Source of the DNA: Azospirillum tabaci | Lineage (GTDB): Bacteria > Pseudomonadota > Alphaproteobacteria > Azospirillales > Azospirillaceae | Reading direction: 5' to 3' | DNA: 64,000 nucleotides | Assembly: GCF_014596085.1 (NCBI RefSeq) | Contig: NZ_JACCJY010000002.1 | Location: 62,001-126,000 of the forward strand | Shown: piece after piece, positions 17,680 to 28,495 of the stretch | How the letters are laid out: every line of letters starts with the position of its first letter | How positions within the stretch are numbered: position 1 is the first letter of the stretch | Translations under genes and position numbers: made by a program | The notes under the pieces: model-generated | Told to the model about the DNA's origin: nothing | What the model saw: the letters and a program-made list of their open reading frames with translations, nothing else | Database searches by the model: none

Positions 17680-18618
17680 TTACATCAGGCCCTTTTCCTT
17701 GTAGAACTTCTCGGCCCCCGGATGCAGCGGCACCGGCGACTGGAGGGTGGTGGCGTCCAGCTTGATCTGCTTGGCGGCGGCGTGGGCGGCGCCCATCGCG
17801 TCGAGATTCTCGAACATCGCCTTGGTCATCGCATAGACCGCGTCGTCCGAGACACCAGAGTGGGTGACCAGCAGGTTGCGCACCGCCGCGGTCGGCACCG
17901 GCTCGCTCTGGCCGCTGTAGCTGTTGGCCGGGATGGTCTCCGCGATGTAGGCCGGGTCGCCGACCTTCTGGATCACGTCGGCCGGGATCGACACGATGGT
18001 GATGTCCTGCGAGGTCGCCAGATCCTTGATCGCCGCCACGCCGAGGCCCGCGGAGATCAGCGTCGCGTCGAGCTGCCGGTTCTTGATCAGGTCCACCGAT
18101 TCGGCGAAGGGCAGATACTCGGTCTTGGCAAAGTCCTTGTAGCCCAGACCGGCGGCGGCAAAGATCGCGCGGGCGTTCAGCTCCGTCCCCGACTTCGGCG
18201 CGCCGACCGACACGCGCTTGCCCTTCAGGTCGGCCAGCGTCTTCACGCCGGAATCCTTGCTGGCGACGATCTGAATGTAGTTGGGGTAGATCGCGGCGAC
18301 GGTGCGCAGCTTGGTCAGCTTGGTCTTGAAGCCGGCCTCCTCGTCGCCCTTCCAGGCGCCGCTCAGCGAATCGCCGAGCGAGAAGGCGATCTCGCCGCGC
18401 TCCGACTGGAGGAGGTTCAGGTTCTCCACCGACGCCTTGGTCGCCTGGACCGTGACCTTGGCCCCCGGGATGGCCTTGCCGTAGATGCCGGACAGCGCCA
18501 CACCCAGCGGGTAGTAGACGCCGCTGGTGCCGCCGGTCAGGACCGTGACGAACTGCTCGGCCTGGGCCGGCAGCGCGGTGAGCATGCAGACGCCGACCGC
18601 GGCCAGGAAACGCTTCAT
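17680..18618 (-). CDS. TAXI family TRAP transporter solute-binding protein
   Basis: Periplasmic binding protein of 312 residues with a signal peptide (FLAAVGVCMLTALPAQA). The TAXI hallmark region reads TGGTSGVYYPLGVALSGIYGKAIPGAKVTVQATKAS. Later segments SVGAPKSGTELNARAIFAAAGL and AAIKDLATSQDITIVSIP fit the NMT1/TAXI fold. The start at 18618 has GGGAGGG upstream. First gene of the minus-strand TAXI-TRAP-DUF1850 operon, divergent from the cox-type cluster. Confidence 0.93.
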   Translation of the reverse strand: MKRFLAAVGVCMLTALPAQAEQFVTVLTGGTSGVYYPLGVALSGIYGKAIPGAKVTVQATKASVENLNLLQSERGEIAFSLGDSLSGAWKGDEEAGFKTKLTKLRTVAAIYPNYIQIVASKDSGVKTLADLKGKRVSVGAPKSGTELNARAIFAAAGLGYKDFAKTEYLPFAESVDLIKNRQLDATLISAGLGVAAIKDLATSQDITIVSIPADVIQKVGDPAYIAETIPANSYSGQSEPVPTAAVRNLLVTHSGVSDDAVYAMTKAMFENLDAMGAAHAAAKQIKLDATTLQSPVPLHPGAEKFYKEKGLM

Positions 18619-18939
18619 TCTACTTCCCTCCCAAAAGGCTGTCCGTTGCGGATCGTTCGTAAGACGCTTTGGTTTGCGTCGGATTGTTGGCTATCCTAAC
18701 TTGTGGGCGGTGGGTCCGCCAGTCCGTAGGAACCGATAGACACGCGGCGGTTCGGCGCAATCACTCTCCCTTCGGAGGAGGCCGAACGGCGTCTTGACCG
18801 GAAAGGACGACGCCCCCCTATCCTTGTTCCGGTTGGTCCTGCGTCACACTTTATCCCGCAGAGTCGGAAGAAACCGTCGAAAGAAGCGTCGCGAAAGTCC
18901 GAGGCAACAGAACGTCACCAAACAATGGGAGGACAGCGG
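18619..18939. other. 321-bp divergent promoter region
   Basis: No gene is seen. This gap must hold the promoters of the TAXI-TRAP operon (minus) and the molybdenum hydroxylase operon (plus), so shared control is possible. I see no clear sigma-70, sigma-54 or regulator palindrome that I would defend. Confidence 0.5.
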
Positions 18940-19437
<498 letters not shown>

Positions 19438-19474
19438 CGGGCAGAAGCAAGGCTCACATGGGAGGAACACGAAG

Positions 19475-21865
<2,391 letters not shown>

Positions 21866-21880
21866 GAGGGAGGAGACATC

Positions 21881-22675
21881 ATGTACGCCTTCACCTATCA
21901 CCGCCCCAAGAGCGTTGCCGACGCCGTCGCCCTGCTCGGCCAGTTCGAGGACCCGAAGCTGCTGGGCGGAGGGCAGACGCTCCTGCCGACGCTCAAGCAG
22001 CGCCTCGCCCGGCCGAGCGACCTGATCGACCTCGGTCAAATCCCGGAGCTTCAGGGCATCCGGGAGGAGGCCGGCGGCCTGACCGTCGGCGCCTTCACCC
22101 GCCACGCGGAGGTCGCCCATTCCGAGACGGTGCGGCGCGTCATCCCGGCGCTGGCCAGCCTCGCCGAGGGCATCGGCGACCGGCAGGTGCGCAACATGGG
22201 CACGCTCGGCGGGTCGATCTGCAACGCCGATCCCTCCGCCGACTACCCCGCCGCGATCGTGGCGCTGAAGGCCACGGTGCGGACCGACCGTCGGGAGATC
22301 GCGGGCGACGACTTCTTCACCGGCATGTTCGAGACGGCGCTGGAGCCCGGTGAGATCGTCACCGCCGTGCATTTCCAGAAGCCGGACAAGGCCGCCTACG
22401 CCAAGTTCCGCAACCCGGCCAGCCGCTACGCCATCGTCGGCGTCTTCGTGGCCGTGTTCGGCAGCGAGGTGCGGGTGGCGGTGACCGGCGCCGGCCCGTC
22501 GGTCTTCCGGGCAGACGACATGGAAGCCGCGCTGGCCCAGGACTTCCGCGCGGATGCCCTGAACGGCGCGTCGGTATCGGCGGCCGGGCTGAACGCCGAC
22601 ATCCACGCCAGCGCCGACTACCGCGCCCATCTGGTGCGGGTGATGGCGAGGCGGGCGGTGGAGGCGTGTGGGTGA
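21881..22675 (+). CDS. FAD-binding medium subunit, CoxM family
   Basis: Flavoprotein subunit of 264 residues that passes electrons from the iron-sulphur subunit to the acceptor. FAD-contact segments are [19 protein letters not shown] (about 27-45) and [21 protein letters not shown] (about 106-126), followed by the CO_deh_flav_C domain ([14 protein letters not shown]). It lies 15 bp after the large subunit with its own GGGAGGAG ribosome binding site, so the three subunits are made together. Confidence 0.93.
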   Translation: MYAFTYHRPKSVADAVALLGQFEDPKLLGGGQTLLPTLKQRLARPSDLIDLGQIPELQGIREEAGGLTVGAFTRHAEVAHSETVRRVIPALASLAEGIGDRQVRNMGTLGGSICNADPSADYPAAIVALKATVRTDRREIAGDDFFTGMFETALEPGEIVTAVHFQKPDKAAYAKFRNPASRYAIVGVFVAVFGSEVRVAVTGAGPSVFRADDMEAALAQDFRADALNGASVSAAGLNADIHASADYRAHLVRVMARRAVEACG

Positions 22676-22680
22676 TCATC

Positions 22681-22817
22681 TTCCCTCTCCCGCCCCGGGA
22701 GAGGGTGGCGCGAAGCGCCGGGTGAGGGTACCGTCGAGGATCGGTGCCGTACGCTTGTCGGCACCCTCACCCTTCCCACGTCGTGGGCCCCTTCCCTCTC
22801 CCGGGGCGGGAGAGGGA
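22681..22817. repeat. nested palindromic intergenic repeat
   Basis: A 137-bp mosaic of inverted repeats between coxM and the MoxR gene. Outer arms are the related palindromes CCCTCTCCCG..CGGGAGAGGG (22683-22705) and CCCTCTCCC..GGGAGAGGG (22794-22816). Inside are GGCGC-GAA-GCGCC (22707-22719), GGGTGAGGG (22720-22728) pairing with CCCTCACCC (22764-22772), and CCCACG-T-CGTGGG (22775-22787). The layout is that of a REP/BIME-like dispersed element; it could fold the whole intergenic mRNA and tune expression between the enzyme genes and their maturation genes. Confidence 0.75.
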
Positions 22818-22843
22818 GTTTTCCCGCTGGATGATGGATTGTC

Positions 22844-23767
22844 ATGTCCAACACCCTCCCCGCCTCCGTCGATGACACGCTGGACCTGCTGCGGCGGGGG
22901 AACTACGTCGCCGACCGCTCGCTGGCGACGGCGCTTTACCTTGCGCTGAAGCTGCGCCGCCCGCTGTTCCTGGAGGGCGAGGCCGGGGTCGGCAAGACCG
23001 AGATCGCCAAGGTGCTGTCCGCCACGCTGGGCCGGCGCCTGTTGCGGCTGCAATGCTACGAGGGGCTGGACGTCGCCGCGGCGGTCTACGAGTGGAACTA
23101 CGCCCGGCAGATGATGGAGATCCGGCTGGCCGAGGCGTCGGGCGACCGCGACCGGGAGACGCTCGGCGCCGATCTCTTCTCCGAACGATTCCTGATCAAG
23201 CGCCCGCTGCTCCAGGCGCTGGAGCCCGATCCGGCCGGGGCGCCCGTCCTGCTGATCGACGAGCTGGACCGCACCGACGAGCCGTTCGAAGCCTATCTCC
23301 TCGAAATCCTCTCCGACTTCCAGGTCTCGATTCCGGAGTTCGGCACCGTCACCGCGCCGGAGCCACCCATCGTCATCCTGACCTCCAACCGCACACGCGA
23401 GATTCACGACGCGCTGAAGCGGCGCTGCTTCTACCATTGGGTCGATTACCCCAACGCCGAGCGCGAGCGCGCCATCCTGGCGGTGAAGGCGCCGAACGCC
23501 GACGCGCGGTTGGCCGCCCAGGTGGTCGGCGTCGTGCAGAGCCTGCGCGGGATGGATCTCTACAAGGCGCCGGGCGTGGCGGAGACTCTGGACTGGGCGC
23601 AGGCGCTGGTGGAACTGAACCAGCTGGAGCTGGAGCCCTCGGTCATCAACGACACGCTGGGCACGCTGCTGAAGTACCAGGACGACATCGCCCGCATCCA
23701 GGGCAGCGAGGCCGCGCGCATCCTGGCCCAGGTCAAGACGGAACTCGCCGCCTCCACGGCGCGGTGA
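22844..23767 (+). CDS. MoxR-family AAA+ ATPase, CoxD-like maturation factor
   Basis: A 307-residue AAA+ chaperone with Walker A GEAGVGKTE (about 44-52), Walker B VLLIDELDR (about 136-144), sensor LTSNRTREIHDALKRRCFYHW and an AAA lid. In the Oligotropha system CoxD works with the vWA protein CoxE in assembling the metal active site of CO dehydrogenase. The next gene encodes that partner. It follows the repeat region, so read-through from coxM is likely but may be damped. Confidence 0.92.
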   Translation: MSNTLPASVDDTLDLLRRGNYVADRSLATALYLALKLRRPLFLEGEAGVGKTEIAKVLSATLGRRLLRLQCYEGLDVAAAVYEWNYARQMMEIRLAEASGDRDRETLGADLFSERFLIKRPLLQALEPDPAGAPVLLIDELDRTDEPFEAYLLEILSDFQVSIPEFGTVTAPEPPIVILTSNRTREIHDALKRRCFYHWVDYPNAERERAILAVKAPNADARLAAQVVGVVQSLRGMDLYKAPGVAETLDWAQALVELNQLELEPSVINDTLGTLLKYQDDIARIQGSEAARILAQVKTELAASTAR

Positions 23768-23773
23768 GCGGCC

Positions 23774-24973
23774 ATGCAGGGCGGCCTCGCCATCAACCTG
23801 ATGCATTTCGCCCGCGCGCTGCGGGCGGCGGGGCTGCCGGTCGGGCCGGGCAAGCTGCTCCAGGCCGTCGAAGCGGTGGAGGCGGTGGGGATCGGCAACC
23901 GGACGGACTTCTACTGGGCGCTGCACGCCGTCTTCGTGAACCGGCGCGACCAGCGCGAGGTCTTCGATCAGGCCTTCCACGTCTTCTGGCGCAATCCGGA
24001 CATCCTGAAGCGGATGATGGGGCTGATGCTGCCGACCGTCCGCACGGAGTCCCCGGACGCCCAGGACCCGCTGTCCCGCCGCGTCGCCGACGCGCTGCGC
24101 GGCACCGCACCGGAGGCCGAGGGGCCGGAAAAGTCGGAGATCGAGGTGGACGCCGCCTTCACCGTTTCGGCCCAGGAACGGTTGCAGGAGAAGGATTTCG
24201 AGAAGATGTCAGCGGCGGAGATGGCTGAGGCCAAGCGGATGCTCGCCCGCATCGCCCTGCCGGTCGCCGAGGTGACGACCCGCCGCCACCGCCCCGACCC
24301 GCGGGGGCCGCGCGTGGACCCGCGGGCGACGCTGCGGCGGATGCTGCGCTCCGGCGGGGACTTGGCCGATCTGGCGCGGCGCAGCCGCCGCACGCGGCCG
24401 CCGCCGCTCGTCGTGCTGTGCGACATCTCCGGCTCCATGACGCGCTATTCGCGGATGCTGCTGCATTTTATGCACGCGGTCAGCAACGACCGCGACCGGG
24501 TGCACAGCTTCGTCTTCGGCACCCGCCTGACCAACATCACCCGCCACCTGCGGCACAAGGACGTGGACGTGGCGCTGGACGCCGTGTCGGCGGCGGTGGC
24601 CGACTGGTCGGGTGGGACGCGCATCGGCACGGCGCTGCACGCCTTCAACCGGACCTGGGCGCGCCGGGTCCTCGGCCAGGGGGCCGTGGTTCTGCTCATC
24701 ACCGACGGGCTGGACCGGGATGCCGGCGAGGGGCTTGCGGCGGAGGCCGAACGGCTGCACAAGAGCTGCCGCCGTCTGGTCTGGCTGAACCCGCTCTTGC
24801 GGTGGGAGGGGTTCGCACCAAAATCCAGCGGTATCCGGGCCTTGTTGCCGCATGTGGACGACTTCCGCCCGGTCCACAACCTGAACAGTCTGGCCGGGCT
24901 CGCCGACGCGCTGAACCGCGACGGGCCGCGACGGGCTGAAAGCCTGCGCAAGTGGCTGAAGGAGGCCGCATGA
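23774..24973 (+). CDS. vWA domain protein, CoxE-like
   Basis: A 399-residue protein with a charged N-terminal region and a C-terminal von Willebrand A-like domain with the metal-site motif VVLCDISGSMTRYSRMLLHF (D-x-S-x-S, about 214-233). CoxE acts with the MoxR ATPase CoxD in maturing molybdenum hydroxylases. It starts 6 bp after the coxD stop and its stop codon overlaps the start of the next gene (ATGA), so the genes are tightly coupled. Confidence 0.9.
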   Translation: MQGGLAINLMHFARALRAAGLPVGPGKLLQAVEAVEAVGIGNRTDFYWALHAVFVNRRDQREVFDQAFHVFWRNPDILKRMMGLMLPTVRTESPDAQDPLSRRVADALRGTAPEAEGPEKSEIEVDAAFTVSAQERLQEKDFEKMSAAEMAEAKRMLARIALPVAEVTTRRHRPDPRGPRVDPRATLRRMLRSGGDLADLARRSRRTRPPPLVVLCDISGSMTRYSRMLLHFMHAVSNDRDRVHSFVFGTRLTNITRHLRHKDVDVALDAVSAAVADWSGGTRIGTALHAFNRTWARRVLGQGAVVLLITDGLDRDAGEGLAAEAERLHKSCRRLVWLNPLLRWEGFAPKSSGIRALLPHVDDFRPVHNLNSLAGLADALNRDGPRRAESLRKWLKEAA

Positions 24974-25284
24974 AGGACGATATTCTGGAGCAGGCCGCGG
25001 GCTGGCGCGCGGAGGGCCGCAAGGTGGCCCTGGCGACGGTGGTCGCCACCTGGGGGTCCTCCCCCCGCCCGGTGGGCAGCCAGATGGCGGTGGACGACGC
25101 CGGTTCGATGATCGGCTCCGTCTCCGGCGGCTGCATCGAGGGGGCCGTGGTGCACGAGGCGCGCAAGACCATGGAGGACGGCGAGCCCCGGATGATCTCG
25201 TTCGGGGTCAGCAACGAAATGGCCTGGGAAGTCGGGCTGGCCTGCGGCGGCCGGGTGCAGGTCTATGTCGAGGCCGTGGAATGA
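24970..25284 (+). CDS. XdhC/CoxI family, N-terminal domain protein
   Basis: A 104-residue protein equal to the N-terminal XdhC_CoxI domain only: VATWGSSPRPVGSQMAVDDAG followed by IGSVSGGCIEGAVVHEA. XdhC-type proteins bind the molybdenum cofactor, help its sulphuration and insert it into the apoenzyme. The matching C-terminal Rossmann domain is encoded by the next gene, with a 4-nt overlap (25281-25284). The split is a known arrangement (CoxF/CoxI-like pairs). Confidence 0.9.
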   Translation: MKDDILEQAAGWRAEGRKVALATVVATWGSSPRPVGSQMAVDDAGSMIGSVSGGCIEGAVVHEARKTMEDGEPRMISFGVSNEMAWEVGLACGGRVQVYVEAVE

Positions 25285-25997
25285 AGCGCGACATCACCGA
25301 ACGGCTGCTGGCCGCCCGCAAGGCCGGGCGTCCCGTGGCCCTGGTCACCGACCTCGGCACCGGTCTGCAGACGCTGGTCTACGAGGACGCCATCCACGGC
25401 GGTTTCGGGCTGGAGGACGACCTTCTGGAGGAGGTGCGGGAAAGGCTGCGCCAGGATCGTTCCGGCCTCGTCAGCGATTTGGAGGAGGATGAGGACGGCG
25501 TCCAGCTCTTCGTCCAGACCCACAACCCGCCGCTTCGCCTGCTGGTGGTCGGCGCCGTGCACATCGCCCAGGCTCTGGCCCCCCTCGCCGCGCTGACCGG
25601 CTACGCCGTCACGGTGATCGACCCGCGCGGGTCCTTCGCCACGGAATCGCGCTTTCCCGGCGTTTCCCTGCACGATTCCTGGCCGGACGAGGCGCTGTCC
25701 GCCCTGACGATCGACAACCGCACCGCCGTGGTGACCCTGACCCACGACCCCAAGCTGGACGACCCGGCACTGCTGGTGGCGCTGCGCTCCCCGGCCTTCT
25801 ATGTCGGGTCGCTCGGCAGCAAACGCACCCACGCCAAGCGGCTGGAGCGGCTGAAGGAGCAGGGCGTGACCGACGCGGAACTGGCGCGCATCCACGCCCC
25901 GGTCGGGCTGGACATCGGCGCCGTGACCCCGGCGGAAATCGCCCTGTCGGTTATGGCCCAGATCACCGCCGTGCGGCGCAAGGCCGGCGCGGCCTGA
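25281..25997 (+). CDS. XdhC family, Rossmann-domain protein
   Basis: A 238-residue protein ending in the XdhC_C Rossmann domain: LRLLVVGAVHIAQALAPLAALTGYAVTVIDPRG, AVVTLTHDPKLDDPALLVAL and FYVGSLGSKRTHAKRLERL. The first ~85 residues hold a short, partial XdhC-like strand region. Together with the preceding 104-residue protein it rebuilds a complete XdhC, the cofactor chaperone for the coxSLM product. Confidence 0.9.
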   Translation: MKRDITERLLAARKAGRPVALVTDLGTGLQTLVYEDAIHGGFGLEDDLLEEVRERLRQDRSGLVSDLEEDEDGVQLFVQTHNPPLRLLVVGAVHIAQALAPLAALTGYAVTVIDPRGSFATESRFPGVSLHDSWPDEALSALTIDNRTAVVTLTHDPKLDDPALLVALRSPAFYVGSLGSKRTHAKRLERLKEQGVTDAELARIHAPVGLDIGAVTPAEIALSVMAQITAVRRKAGAA

Positions 25998-26012
25998 CAG
26001 GAGTTCATCACC

Positions 26013-27623
26013 ATGTTTTTCGGCCCGCTGCCCTTGCGGGAGCTGGAGGGCGCCATTCTGGCGCATTCGGTCCGCCGTGGCTCCGTCAGCTTCAAGAAGG
26101 GCCGCATCCTCAGCGCCGAGGACGTGACGGCGCTGCGCGACGCCGGCTTCACCACGGTGACCGCCGCCAAGCCCGGTCCTGACGATGTGGGCGAGGACGC
26201 GGCGGCGGCCCGCATCGCCGCCGCCCTGAAGGGGCAGGAGATCACCGTCGGCGCCGCCTTCACCGGCCGCGTCAACCTGTTCGCGGAGTCGCGCGGCCTG
26301 TTCATTCCGGATGCAGAACGGATCAACGCGCTGAACCTCATCGACGAAAGCGTAACGGTCGCCACCCTGCCCGCCTTCGCGCCGGTCGAGCCCGGCCAGA
26401 TGGTCGCCACGGTCAAGATCATCCCCTTCGCCGCCCCCCGCGGCGCCGTCGAGGGGGCGGAGGTCGAGGCGTCCGCCGGAATGCCCGCGCTGCGCGTCGC
26501 CCCCTTCCGCCCCGTGACCGCCGCGCTGATCCAGACCCGCCTGCCCGGGGTGAAGGACAGCGTGCTCGACAAGACCGTGTCCGTGACGCGGGAGCGTCTG
26601 GAGGCGATGGGCGGGCGGCTGGTCCGCGATTCGCGCTGCTACCACGGCGAGGCGGCGCTGGCCGACGCCATCGCGGCGGCGGGGCGCGTCGACCTGCTGC
26701 TGATCGCCGGGGCCTCGGCCATCACCGACCGGCGCGACGTGCTGCCGGCGGGCATCGAGCGGGCGGGCGGCGTGATCGAGCATTTCGGTATGCCGGTCGA
26801 TCCCGGCAACCTGCTGCTGCTCGCCCGCATCGGCGAAACACCGGTGCTCGGCCTGCCCGGCTGCGCGCGGTCGCCCAAGCTGAACGGGTTCGATTGGGTG
26901 CTCCAGCGCATCGCCGCGGGCATTCCGGTGACGCGGGCCGACGTCATGCGCATGGGCGTGGGCGGCCTGCTGGCCGAGATCCCCAGCCGCCCCCTGCCCC
27001 GCGCCGGCGCCGTCGCGGTCGAGCCGCCACGGGCGCCGCGCATCGCCGCGCTGGTGCTCGCCGCCGGGCGGTCGAGCCGGATGGGCGGCAGCAACAAGCT
27101 GCTCGCCGATGTCGGCGGGGAGCCGCTGGTCGTCCGCACGATCGAATCGGTGCTGGCCTCGCAGGCCAAGCCGGTGGTGGTGGTGACCGGCCACATGGCG
27201 GAGGCAGTGTCCGCCCCGCTCGCCGGGCGGCCGCTGACCATCGTCCACAACCCGTCCTTCGCCGACGGTCTCAGCGCCTCGCTGCGCGCCGGGCTGGCCG
27301 CTCTGCCGGCGGATGTGGACGGGGTGGTGGTGTGCCTCGGCGACATGCCGCGCGTCACGCCGCAGGCCATCGACCGGCTGATCGCCGCCTACAACCCGCT
27401 GGAGGGCCGGACCGTCTGCGTCCCGACCGTCCATGGCAAGCGCGGCAACCCGGTCCTGTGGGACCGCGGCTTCTTCGCGGAGATGGCGAAGCTGACCGGC
27501 GACGCCGGGGCCAAGACCCTGCTGGCCACCCACGCCGATCAGGTGGTCGAGGTGCCGGTGGAGGACGGCGGCATCCTCTACGACGTGGACACACCGGAAC
27601 TGCTGGCGGAACTGCGCGGCTAA
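26013..27623 (+). CDS. molybdopterin-binding / MobA-like nucleotidyltransferase fusion
   Basis: A 536-residue fusion. Residues about 1-340 form a MoeA/MoaB-like molybdopterin-binding region (FGPLPLRELEGAILAHSVR at the start, LLLIAGASAITDRRDVLPAGIERAGG later). From about 345 is a MobA/MocA-type NTP transferase domain: LVLAAGRSSRMGGSNKLLADVGG, then VVCLGDMPRVTPQAI with the metal-site aspartate. MocA attaches CMP to the cofactor, giving the cytosine dinucleotide used by xanthine-oxidase-family enzymes, which fits its place at the end of this operon. Confidence 0.88.
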   Translation: MFFGPLPLRELEGAILAHSVRRGSVSFKKGRILSAEDVTALRDAGFTTVTAAKPGPDDVGEDAAAARIAAALKGQEITVGAAFTGRVNLFAESRGLFIPDAERINALNLIDESVTVATLPAFAPVEPGQMVATVKIIPFAAPRGAVEGAEVEASAGMPALRVAPFRPVTAALIQTRLPGVKDSVLDKTVSVTRERLEAMGGRLVRDSRCYHGEAALADAIAAAGRVDLLLIAGASAITDRRDVLPAGIERAGGVIEHFGMPVDPGNLLLLARIGETPVLGLPGCARSPKLNGFDWVLQRIAAGIPVTRADVMRMGVGGLLAEIPSRPLPRAGAVAVEPPRAPRIAALVLAAGRSSRMGGSNKLLADVGGEPLVVRTIESVLASQAKPVVVVTGHMAEAVSAPLAGRPLTIVHNPSFADGLSASLRAGLAALPADVDGVVVCLGDMPRVTPQAIDRLIAAYNPLEGRTVCVPTVHGKRGNPVLWDRGFFAEMAKLTGDAGAKTLLATHADQVVEVPVEDGGILYDVDTPELLAELRG

Positions 27624-27626
27624 CGT

Positions 27627-28340
27627 TCAGGCCGCCCGTTCGATCACCAGATCCAGCCAGCGGCGGGAGATCGTCCGGGCGACCGCCTCGGCGGCGGGCA
27701 GGTGCCGCTCCAGCGCGGCGTCCAGCCCGTCGAGGACGGCCCGGTTGCACTCCCGCGAGTCGACGCCGAACTTCTCCGCCCAGCCGCGGACGATGGCGGC
27801 GTCGGCCTCCGGGTGGAACTGGAAGGCGTAGAGGCTGCGGCCCAGCCGGAAGGCCTGACGCATGCAGGCGTCGCTCCACGCCAGGGGCACGGCACCCTCG
27901 GGGAACTCGAAGGTGTCGTAGTGCCACTGCACCATGTGCAGCTCCGGCGCCAACCCGCCGAGCAGCGGATCGTCCGAAGCGGCGTTGAACAGCCGGACCG
28001 CGCCCACGCCGATCTCCGCCACCGAATGGCGGTAGACGCGGGCGCCGAAGGCGCGGGCGGCCAACTGCGCGCCCAGGCAGATGCCCATCACCGGGCGCTC
28101 CTCCGCCGCGAAGGCGCGGATCAAGCTCATGGCCTGCGGAAAATGCGGTCCCTGCGCGTCGTTCCAGGCGTCCTGCGGGCCGCCGAGAACCAGCAGCCCC
28201 TGATAGCCCTCCGGCGTGGCGGGCAGCGCCTCCCCTTCGTCCGCGGCGACGGTGACCAGCGTCGCGCCGAACTCGGCCAGCGCGTCCCCGACGAGTCCGG
28301 CGGGGGCGTTTCGGTTGTTCTGAACGACCAGGATGCGCAT
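27627..28340 (-). CDS. class I glutamine amidotransferase (GuaA-like)
   Basis: A 237-residue GATase1 domain protein: GICLGAQLAARAFGA carries the nucleophilic cysteine and FQFHPEADAAIVRGW the catalytic histidine and glutamate. The domain stands alone, without the synthetase half of GMP synthetase; such proteins include gamma-glutamyl-polyamine hydrolases and undefined amidotransferases. Convergent with the cox-type operon (3 bp between stops) and divergent from the 5'-nucleotidase. Substrate unknown. Confidence 0.9.
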   Translation of the reverse strand: MRILVVQNNRNAPAGLVGDALAEFGATLVTVAADEGEALPATPEGYQGLLVLGGPQDAWNDAQGPHFPQAMSLIRAFAAEERPVMGICLGAQLAARAFGARVYRHSVAEIGVGAVRLFNAASDDPLLGGLAPELHMVQWHYDTFEFPEGAVPLAWSDACMRQAFRLGRSLYAFQFHPEADAAIVRGWAEKFGVDSRECNRAVLDGLDAALERHLPAAEAVARTISRRWLDLVIERAA

Positions 28341-28495
28341 GGAGGGACCACGTCGGTGAAAGCGGATGCCCCGTTCATGAGCGGCAGAGGCGGCGAAATC
28401 AAGCGGTGCAAGGCGGCTATGCGCCGCGCCGCGGGACGGCGTACAGTGCGAGGACGCGAAGGAAGCCTTTCAACTTCCCCAGGGAGACGAGATCG

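Noticed and set aside
22681-22817. Insertion sequence remnant
   Set aside because: There is no transposase fragment and no target duplication; only palindromic units are present, so it is listed as a repeat.
25263-27533. 756-residue minus-strand open frame opposite xdhC and the mobA-like fusion
   Set aside because: Same pattern of low-complexity antisense translation; the plus-strand genes are well supported.
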